Below, one piece after another: positions 57,791-64,000 of a stretch of DNA of 64,000 bases. A program made the translations under genes and the position numbers. Numbering within the stretch: the stretch's first letter is position 1; each line of letters starts with the position of its first letter. Source of the DNA: an uncultured Polaribacter sp. (GTDB lineage: Bacteria > Bacteroidota > Bacteroidia > Flavobacteriales > Flavobacteriaceae); the NCBI GenBank assembly GCA_943846595.1, contig OX044355.1, forward strand, positions 930,001 through 994,000. The letters are read 5' to 3'. Below the pieces are notes generated by a model, which ran no database searches, was not told the origin of the DNA, and saw only the letters and a list, made by a program, of their open reading frames with translations.

Positions 57791-60700
57791 ATGGCTTCAA
57801 TCAAAAAATACTGGAAAAGTGTTGAAGAACTAAAAGATAGTTCTGTTGTTGAAACGCTAAGTAAAAACGAATTTGTAGAAAATATTCCTACAGATGATTT
57901 TTTAGGTGATAAAGAAACCCTTGAGACTTCTGCTACTTCGCGTAGAGACTTCTTAAAGTATGTTGGCTTTACAACCGCAGCAGCATCTTTAGCTGCCTGT
58001 GAAGGACCGGTGATCAAATCGATTCCTTATGTTGTAAAACCAAACGATATTATTCCCGGAGTTGCAGACTGGTTTGCAACAACAGTAGCAGATGGATATG
58101 ATTTTGCAAATGTTTTAGTAAAAACAAGAGAAGGTCGTCCCATCCAAATCATGCCAAACAAAGAGGCAAATGGAACTACAAATGCAAGAGTACAAGCTTC
58201 TGTATTGTCGTTGTATGATGAAAGCCTTCGTTTGAAAGAACCTACCAAAGGAGGAAATGCAATTTCTTGGGCAGATGCCGATGGAGAAATCGGAGCTACG
58301 CTAACTGCTTTAAAAACTGCAAACAAGCCAGTTGTTTTATTAACAGGTACCATGGCAAGTCCCTCTACAACAAAAATTGTAGAAGAATTTACAGCAGCGT
58401 ATCCAAACGTAAAGCACGTGGTGTACGATGCCGTATCAGAAAGTGGTGCTGCAGACGCTTTTCAAGAAGTATATGGTAGAAGAGCATTGCCAAATTATCA
58501 TTTAGACAAAGCTGAGGTAATTGTTTCATTTGAAGCAGATTTCTTAGGCGATTTTCATGGAGGTTTTGAGAAAGCTTATGTTGCTGGAAGAAAGCCAGAA
58601 AATGGTAAAATGTCTTACCATGTTCAATTAGAAAGTAACATGTCATTAACGGGTGCTAATGCCGATAAGCGTATGGTTGTAAAACCATCCGATCAAGTGT
58701 TTGCGCTTTTAAATTTATACAACGCTATCTCAGGGAACAATGTAGCCTCTAAAGCTACTGCCCAAGATGCAGCCATTAAAAAATTAGCAGCTACCTTAAA
58801 AAAGGCGGGCTCAAAAGCGGTTGTTTTAACAGGTTTAAATGATAAAAACGCACAATTAATTACCTTAGAAATTAATAAAATTTTAGGAAGTGAAATTATT
58901 GATGTAACAAATACCTTAAACATTCGCCAAGGAAACGATGCAGATGTTGCACAAATGGTTTCGGATTTAAAATCTGGAGCGCTTGCTGGTGTTGTTTCAT
59001 ACAATGTAGATCCTGTTTATAGTTTAGCAAATGGGCAAGAATTTGCAGCTGCTTTAAAAGATAAATTATCAGTTGCAATTGCTGTCGAGAATAACGATAC
59101 GGTTGCCGCTTCAAATTATGTACTACCAGCAACTCACTTTTTAGAGAGCTGGGGCGATGTTTCTATTTCGGAAGGAAACTACAGTTTGGTGCAACCAACC
59201 ATCCAGAAACTATTCAAAACACGACAAATTCAAGAAGTTTTATTAGCATGGTCAGGAAGTTCAACTTCTTACTACGATTACTTAAAATCTTTTTGGTCTG
59301 CAAATGTGTTGGACGGAGCTTCATGGAATACTGCATTGCACAATGGTTTCTTTACCAAAGAAGTTTCCAAAACGGTTGCATTAAAATCGGTATCACTCTC
59401 AGAGGCTACTGCCGCTTTGTACCGTCTACTAATGCGAAAAATTCATCTAAATCAACTGGATCTTCTGAACCACTCATTAGGAGCCTCAGAATTTGAATTG
59501 GTTCTTTACACTTCCACTGGTTTAGGAGATGGAAAACAAGCAAACAATCCTTGGTTGCAAGAATTCCCAGATCCATTAACGAGAGCTTCTTGGGACAATT
59601 ACTTAACCATGTCGATGGCAGATGCCAAGAGATTAGGTTTTTCAAATCCAGTAAAAGACAACGGTGCGATTGATGGAGATTATGCAAATCTGACTCTTAA
59701 TGGAGTCACGGTTGCCAATGTTCCTGTTTTAATTCAACCCGGTCAAGCACCAGGATCTATCGGTCTTGCTTTAGGATATGGTAGAACACTTGGTTTTAAA
59801 GATGAAATGAAAGTAGGAGTCAATGCCTACCCATTATACAAGGATGCCAACACAGTTCAATACGGTGTTGCGATCGAAAAAGTAAGTGGAACCCACAAAT
59901 TTGCTTGTACACAAGTACAAAAAACAATTGCAGGACGTCACGATATCTTAAAAGAAGTTTCTTTAAAAGATTATGTGAATATCGATCCAAAAGATCATAA
60001 GAACGGCTGGAACATTCCAGCGATGGTTTCTTACGATCATCAAGAAGTGGAAGCAAAGTCCATTGATTTATGGGCAGAGCACAATCGAGAAGTTGGCCAC
60101 CATTTCAATCTTTCTATCGATTTAACCTCTTGTACAGGTTGTGGATCTTGTGTTGTAGCATGTCATGCAGAAAACAATGTACCGGTAGTTGGTAAAAATG
60201 AAGTGCGAGTAGGAAGAGATATGCACTGGTTGCGTATTGATAGATACTATTCTTCTGGAGTAGAAGAAGAATATAGAGCGGCAACAGGTCATGAACCTAC
60301 GTCTCCTAAAGTGAGAAAGTTTGCCACAGACGAATTGGGCTTAAGTAGAGCAGATATGTATGCTGCCATTGAAACAGAGGCAGAAAACCCTCAAGTGACA
60401 TTTCAGCCTATGATGTGTCAGCACTGTAACCATGCTCCTTGTGAGACAGTTTGTCCGGTAGCTGCAACAACACACAGTAAACAAGGTCAAAACCACATGG
60501 CTTACAACAGATGTGTGGGAACAAGATATTGTGCAAACAACTGTCCATATAGAGTTCGTCGTTTCAACTGGTTCAATTACTCAAACAACAATGAGTTTGA
60601 CTTCCACATGAACAACGAATATGGTAAAATGGTTTTAAATCCAGATGTTGTTGTTCGTTCAAGAGGGGTGATGGAAAAATGTTCTATGTGTATTCAAATG

Positions 60701-60940
60701 ACACAAGCAACCATTTTGAAAGCCAAGAAAGAAGGAAGAAAAATAGAAGCAGGAGAATTTGCAACAGCATGTTCATCAGCTTGTACAACTGGATCTTTAC
60801 AGTTTGGTGATGTGAACAACGAGAAAGAAGTTGTTACAAAATTAGCCGCAGATAAAAGAGCCTATCATGTTTTAGATTATCTACAAACGAAACCGAATGT
60901 AGTGTATCAAGTGAAGGTTAGAAATACAAACGAAGCGTAA
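57791..60940 (+). CDS. actB: Alternative complex III subunit B, molybdopterin-like and iron-sulfur protein
   Basis: ActB is a fusion of a molybdopterin-oxidoreductase-like domain and a ferredoxin domain. The N-terminus holds a twin-arginine-type segment (SRRDFLKYVGFTTAAASLAA, residues about 51-70) then a cysteine (CEGPV), suggesting a Tat-exported lipoprotein. Residues about 70-760 form the molybdopterin-like part, which in ACIII carries no metal cofactor. Residues about 770-1010 bear the iron-sulfur motifs: CTGCGSCVVACHAEN, CQHCNHAPCETVCPVA, CVGTRYCANNCPYRVRRF and CSMCIQMT...CSSACTTGSL. The clusters couple quinol oxidation to the ActA hemes. Confidence 0.94.
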   Translation: MASIKKYWKSVEELKDSSVVETLSKNEFVENIPTDDFLGDKETLETSATSRRDFLKYVGFTTAAASLAACEGPVIKSIPYVVKPNDIIPGVADWFATTVADGYDFANVLVKTREGRPIQIMPNKEANGTTNARVQASVLSLYDESLRLKEPTKGGNAISWADADGEIGATLTALKTANKPVVLLTGTMASPSTTKIVEEFTAAYPNVKHVVYDAVSESGAADAFQEVYGRRALPNYHLDKAEVIVSFEADFLGDFHGGFEKAYVAGRKPENGKMSYHVQLESNMSLTGANADKRMVVKPSDQVFALLNLYNAISGNNVASKATAQDAAIKKLAATLKKAGSKAVVLTGLNDKNAQLITLEINKILGSEIIDVTNTLNIRQGNDADVAQMVSDLKSGALAGVVSYNVDPVYSLANGQEFAAALKDKLSVAIAVENNDTVAASNYVLPATHFLESWGDVSISEGNYSLVQPTIQKLFKTRQIQEVLLAWSGSSTSYYDYLKSFWSANVLDGASWNTALHNGFFTKEVSKTVALKSVSLSEATAALYRLLMRKIHLNQLDLLNHSLGASEFELVLYTSTGLGDGKQANNPWLQEFPDPLTRASWDNYLTMSMADAKRLGFSNPVKDNGAIDGDYANLTLNGVTVANVPVLIQPGQAPGSIGLALGYGRTLGFKDEMKVGVNAYPLYKDANTVQYGVAIEKVSGTHKFACTQVQKTIAGRHDILKEVSLKDYVNIDPKDHKNGWNIPAMVSYDHQEVEAKSIDLWAEHNREVGHHFNLSIDLTSCTGCGSCVVACHAENNVPVVGKNEVRVGRDMHWLRIDRYYSSGVEEEYRAATGHEPTSPKVRKFATDELGLSRADMYAAIETEAENPQVTFQPMMCQHCNHAPCETVCPVAATTHSKQGQNHMAYNRCVGTRYCANNCPYRVRRFNWFNYSNNNEFDFHMNNEYGKMVLNPDVVVRSRGVMEKCSMCIQMTQATILKAKKEGRKIEAGEFATACSSACTTGSLQFGDVNNEKEVVTKLAADKRAYHVLDYLQTKPNVVYQVKVRNTNEA

Positions 60941-60962
60941 TTAAAAATTAAGATATAAAAAT

Positions 60963-62426
60963 ATGTCTCATTACGAAGCATCCATTAGAGAACCTTTAGT
61001 ATTAGGTGATAAAAGTTATCACGATATTACGGAAGATATTGCAAAACCTATTGAAGGTAAGGCAAATAAAAATTGGTACATAGCCTTCTATATTTCTTTA
61101 GCAGCAATGCTTTGGGGATTTGGTTGTATCTTTTATACTGTTGGAACCGGAATTGGAGTTTGGGGATTGAACAAGAACATTGGATGGGCTTGGGATATTA
61201 CGAACTTTGTATGGTGGGTAGGTATCGGTCACGCCGGAACTTTAATCTCAGCAGTACTTTTATTATTCCGTCAAAAATGGAGAATGGCGATTAACCGCTC
61301 TGCGGAAGCCATGACGATCTTTGCCGTTTTTCAAGCAGGATTGTTTCCAATTATTCACATGGGTAGACCATGGAATGCATATTGGGTATTGCCAATTCCG
61401 AATCAATTTGGTTCTTTATGGGTAAACTTTAATTCGCCATTACTTTGGGATGTATTTGCAATTTCTACCTACTTATCTGTATCATTAGTATTTTGGTGGA
61501 CAGGTTTACTTCCAGATTTTGCGATGATTCGTGATAGAGCAGTAAAACCTTTTCAAAAGAAAATATATGCCTTATTATCTTTCGGTTGGTCGGGTAGAGC
61601 AAAAGATTGGCAACGTTTTGAAGAAGTATCTTTGGTGTTAGCTGGTTTGGCAACCCCATTAGTACTTTCTGTACACACAATTGTATCTATGGACTTTGCT
61701 ACCTCAATTAACCCAGGATGGCACTCCACTATTTTCCCTCCTTATTTCGTAGCTGGAGCAATCTTCTCAGGATTTGCAATGGTTCAAACTTTATTAGGGA
61801 TCATGAGAAAGGTGACCAATATGGAAGATTATATTACCCGTATGCACATAGAGTATATGAATATTGTAATCATTCTTACAGGGGGTATTGTAGCGGTGGC
61901 CTATGCAACAGAATTCTTTATCGCATGGTATACCGGTTCTCCTTATGAAAACTATACGTATTTATCTGTAGGTGCTGCAACTGGACCTTATGCTTGGGCA
62001 TTTTGGTCATTGATCATCTTCAATATTATCACCCCACAATTATTATGGTTTAAAAAAATAAGAAGAAGTTTCATATGGACTTTCATTATTTCAATTGCCA
62101 TTAATATTGGGATGTGGTTCGAACGTTTTGACATTATTGCGATTGTTTTAAGTAAAGGACACTTACCCTCTACATGGTGGCGTTTTGAGCCTACCTTCGT
62201 AGATGTTGGTATCTTTATTGGAACCATTGGTTTCTTCTTCGTATTATTCTTATTGTACGCAAGAACATTCCCAGTAATCGCACAAGCGGAAGTAAAAACT
62301 ATTTTAAAATCTTCGGGTGAATTTTACAAGAAGAGAAGCGAACAAGGAATTCCTACGAAGCCAGCCATTGTTGTTTTAAATGCAACGAGCAAGCAGGAAG
62401 ATTCTGATAACAATTTAAACGGATAA
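60963..62426 (+). CDS. actC: Alternative complex III subunit C, NrfD-type quinol-binding membrane protein
   Basis: ActC is an NrfD/PsrC-like integral membrane subunit that holds a quinol-binding site. The 487-residue protein has about ten helices, including WYIAFYISLAAMLWGFGCIF, GHAGTLISAVLLLFRQKWRM, SVSLVFWWTGLLPDFAMIRD and FFIAWYTGSPYENYTYLSVG. The histidine/aspartate-bearing segments WWVGIGHAGTLISAVL and DFATSINPGWHSTIFPPYFV are typical of ActC and ActF. It is 22 bp after actB and 2 bp before actD. Confidence 0.95.
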   Translation: MSHYEASIREPLVLGDKSYHDITEDIAKPIEGKANKNWYIAFYISLAAMLWGFGCIFYTVGTGIGVWGLNKNIGWAWDITNFVWWVGIGHAGTLISAVLLLFRQKWRMAINRSAEAMTIFAVFQAGLFPIIHMGRPWNAYWVLPIPNQFGSLWVNFNSPLLWDVFAISTYLSVSLVFWWTGLLPDFAMIRDRAVKPFQKKIYALLSFGWSGRAKDWQRFEEVSLVLAGLATPLVLSVHTIVSMDFATSINPGWHSTIFPPYFVAGAIFSGFAMVQTLLGIMRKVTNMEDYITRMHIEYMNIVIILTGGIVAVAYATEFFIAWYTGSPYENYTYLSVGAATGPYAWAFWSLIIFNIITPQLLWFKKIRRSFIWTFIISIAINIGMWFERFDIIAIVLSKGHLPSTWWRFEPTFVDVGIFIGTIGFFFVLFLLYARTFPVIAQAEVKTILKSSGEFYKKRSEQGIPTKPAIVVLNATSKQEDSDNNLNG

Positions 62427-62428
62427 TT

Positions 62429-62956
62429 ATGGAATCATCAAAAGTTATTCACGCGTTTTATACCGATGACGAAGTTTTGTTAGATGCAGTAAAAACTGTA
62501 AAAGCAGCTCACCATCACATTGAAGAAGTATTTTGTCCATTCCCAGTTCACGGCCTAGACAAAGCCATGGGATTGGCACCAACAAGATTAGCCATTACTG
62601 CATTTATGTATGGAATTACAGGTTTAGCTTTTGCTATTTGGATGACCAATTATATGATGATCGACGACTGGCCACAAGACATTGGTGGAAAACCAAGTTT
62701 TAGTTGGGCCGAAAACATGCCAGCCTTTGTGCCAATCATGTTTGAATTGACCGTATTTTTTGCAGCCCATTTAATGGTAATCACTTTTTATATGAGAAGT
62801 AGAATTTGGCCCTTTAAGGATGCAGAAAATCCAGATCCAAGAACTACAGATGACCATTTTTTAATGGAAATCCCAGTGCATAACAACGAAGCAGAATTGA
62901 CTTCTTTGTTAAATAAAACAGGCGCAGTAGAAATTAACGTATTAGATAAGCACTAA
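62429..62956 (+). CDS. actD: Alternative complex III subunit D (DUF3341)
   Basis: ActD is a small membrane subunit with two helices. The 175-residue protein starts with a cytoplasmic alpha/beta part (VIHAFYTDDEVLLDAVKTVK, HHHIEEVFCPFPVHGLDKAM), then helices LAITAFMYGITGLAFAIWMT and PIMFELTVFFAAHLMVITFY, the DUF3341 signature. The conserved phrase FPVHGLDKAMGL identifies it. It lies 2 bp after actC and 10 bp before actE. Confidence 0.95.
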   Translation: MESSKVIHAFYTDDEVLLDAVKTVKAAHHHIEEVFCPFPVHGLDKAMGLAPTRLAITAFMYGITGLAFAIWMTNYMMIDDWPQDIGGKPSFSWAENMPAFVPIMFELTVFFAAHLMVITFYMRSRIWPFKDAENPDPRTTDDHFLMEIPVHNNEAELTSLLNKTGAVEINVLDKH

Positions 62957-62966
62957 TCAATAGATA

Positions 62967-63515
62967 ATGAAGAATTTTAAATTAATTATCGTTTTAGTAA
63001 TTGTTGCAAGTTTAGCTTCTTGTGGCGATAAGAGAACTCCACAAATGCAATACATGCCAGACATGTATGAATCGATTCCTTACAATGCAGATGCAGAAAA
63101 TGGATTGAAAGGAAATCCTGTGAATAGCAAACCTGTTGCTGGAACGATCCCAAGAGGAGGACACCCTGCTTATGATATCGCAGATACCAACGAAGGATAT
63201 GAGAAAGCCAAAGCAGACTTAAAAAACCCTTTAGAACTTAACGAAGAAAATTTGGCCAATGGAAAGTCAATGTACACCATATACTGTACTTCCTGTCATG
63301 GTAAAAAAGGAGATGGAAATGGACATTTATCCAAAACAGAGAAATTTTCAGGGATTCCAAATTATAAAGACAGAGACCTTACAGAAGGGAGTATCTATCA
63401 TGTTTTAATGCACGGTAAAAACTTAATGGGTTCTCATTCATCTCAATTAACATATAATGAACGTTGGCAAATTGTTCAATACGTAGAAGTTTTACGTGCA
63501 GATTTGTTAAAATAA
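62967..63515 (+). CDS. actE: Alternative complex III subunit E, monoheme cytochrome c lipoprotein
   Basis: ActE is a membrane-anchored monoheme cytochrome that extends the heme chain toward cytochrome oxidase. The 182-residue protein has a lipobox (VASLASCGDKR, Cys18), an extended N-terminal arm (MQYMPDMYESIPYNADAENG, which in this family wraps around the complex), and one heme site (IYCTSCHGKKGDGNGH). A likely distal methionine is in HGKNLMGSHSSQL. It is 10 bp after actD and 27 bp before actF. Confidence 0.94.
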   Translation: MKNFKLIIVLVIVASLASCGDKRTPQMQYMPDMYESIPYNADAENGLKGNPVNSKPVAGTIPRGGHPAYDIADTNEGYEKAKADLKNPLELNEENLANGKSMYTIYCTSCHGKKGDGNGHLSKTEKFSGIPNYKDRDLTEGSIYHVLMHGKNLMGSHSSQLTYNERWQIVQYVEVLRADLLK

Positions 63516-63542
63516 GTTTAAAAAAGAAAGAATACGAAAGAT

Positions 63543-64000
63543 ATGTATCAATTCTCAGGTAGATTAAAAACATTCTCATTAACCCTTATAGTATTTGGGT
63601 TTGTTGGGTTGGCGTATAGTTTTTATAATGGCTCTCAAAAGACATTAGAAGACGCAAAACATGCAATTGAAGCTGCAAATAGTGACGCCCATGGAGGTGC
63701 TCATGGCGAAGCAGCAACTCCTCATGCAGCGGAAGCAGACCATGATACGCATGTAGTAAAAACAGACAATGAAGCGCACGCTGCTATGATGCATGCTTCC
63801 GAAGATAAAGAGACTACTCATGGTGATGCACATGCTAGTTCAGAAGCACACGTTGCCTCTCATGATGATACACATGCCACTCATGTTTTACATCAATTAC
63901 AAAACAGACCTTGGTCTGCATTTTATGTTGCCTTATTCTTCTCTTTAGGATTGACACTCTTGGTGCTAACCTTTTATGCAATTCAACGCGTTGCACAAGT
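63543..64000 (+). CDS. actF: Alternative complex III subunit F, N-terminal part (runs off the window)
   Basis: Only the first 152 codons are present. MYQFSGRLKTFSLTLIVFGF leads to a first helix (SLTLIVFGFVGLAYSFYNG). Then comes a hydrophilic insert of about 80 residues very rich in histidine, alanine, aspartate and glutamate (GGAHGEAATPHAAEADHDTH and similar). A second helix follows (RPWSAFYVALFFSLGLTLLV), where the NrfD-like ActF fold begins. ActF is the second quinol-type membrane subunit. The position directly after actE and the N-terminal phrase fix the identity. Confidence 0.9.
   Translation, partial: MYQFSGRLKTFSLTLIVFGFVGLAYSFYNGSQKTLEDAKHAIEAANSDAHGGAHGEAATPHAAEADHDTHVVKTDNEAHAAMMHASEDKETTHGDAHASSEAHVASHDDTHATHVLHQLQNRPWSAFYVALFFSLGLTLLVLTFYAIQRVAQ

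Noticed and set aside
1-64000. CRISPR arrays, prophage, insertion sequences, rRNA, restriction or defence genes
   Set aside because: I looked for regular spaced repeats, transposase or integrase motifs, terminal inverted repeats and nuclease or methylase motifs, and found none that hold up. The only scar is the T9SS junction near 41.8 kb.

Overview
The window is about 64 kb of AT-rich chromosome from a member of the Bacteroidota, almost certainly family Flavobacteriaceae. The evidence is the promoter type (TAnnTTTG near -7, TTTG near -33, little Shine-Dalgarno), type IX secretion (T9SS) C-terminal sorting domains, a flavobacterial-type SDR threonine dehydrogenase, several Bacteroidota-only small families (DUF3098, DUF5777, DUF4345, DUF5916, DUF2723), an ExbB/ExbD/ExbD cluster, and an alternative complex III (ACIII) operon in place of cytochrome bc1. 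A carotenoid lycopene cyclase fits a pigmented, probably marine genus; the genus cannot be fixed from sequence reading alone. I found no rRNA, CRISPR array, prophage or intact insertion sequence.

Layout. 1-1.5 kb: end of a minus-strand operon of two lipoproteins and the N-terminus of a secreted protein. 1.7-5 kb: threonine dehydrogenase, an atypical thioredoxin, a small conserved protein often mislabelled 'ABC transporter ATPase', and lycopene cyclase. 5-8.7 kb (minus): a tight ftsX-DUF3098-uppP-truB operon plus methylmalonyl-CoA epimerase. 8.9-10.6 kb: rbfA and a LolC/E-type permease. 10.6-10.9 kb: decayed or frameshifted small reading frames. 10.9-14.5 kb (minus): cytochrome c lipoprotein, YceI, OB-fold protein, DUF5777 barrel, DUF4345 and dusB. 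14.5-19 kb: M28 peptidase, PD40 lipoprotein, lepA with a strong terminator. 19-25 kb: T9SS protein, asparaginase and the Exb cluster. 25-35 kb (minus): rpoN, asnS, an RND exporter, then frr, pyrH, tsf, rpsB, rpsI and rplM. 35-42 kb: DUF5916 outer-membrane protein, RluA-family synthase overlapping a PLP enzyme, and a recombination scar where a small gene after polA is joined to an orphan T9SS sorting domain. 42-50 kb: polA, a membrane phosphoesterase, a cysteine-less thioredoxin and a large DUF2723 membrane protein. 50-56 kb: tRNA-Gln, a universal stress protein, rimP-nusA-infB and a SPOR protein. 56.4-64 kb: actABCDE and the start of actF.

How it fits together. Much of the window is translation and growth machinery (rplM, rpsI, rpsB, tsf, pyrH, frr, lepA, rimP, nusA, infB, rbfA, truB, dusB, asnS, tRNA-Gln). 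The nusA-infB-rbfA-truB operon of many bacteria is dispersed here: rimP-nusA-infB stay together while rbfA and truB lie more than 40 kb away on opposite strands. The rest is envelope biology: energy transduction to the outer membrane (Exb), quinol oxidation (ACIII), carrier-lipid recycling (UppP), division (FtsX) and T9SS cargo.

Most unusual points: the gene/T9SS-domain junction near 41.8 kb; the cytochrome c-YceI-OB-fold-DUF5777 cluster as a candidate uncharacterised envelope module; two small coding-like frames near 10.6-10.9 kb each broken by one base in a T-run; a histidine-rich insert in ActF; a long charged tail on ribosomal protein S2; a terminator-like hairpin in the rimP leader; and a recurring TAnnTTCG promoter-like variant. 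No complete new defence or mobile system is visible.
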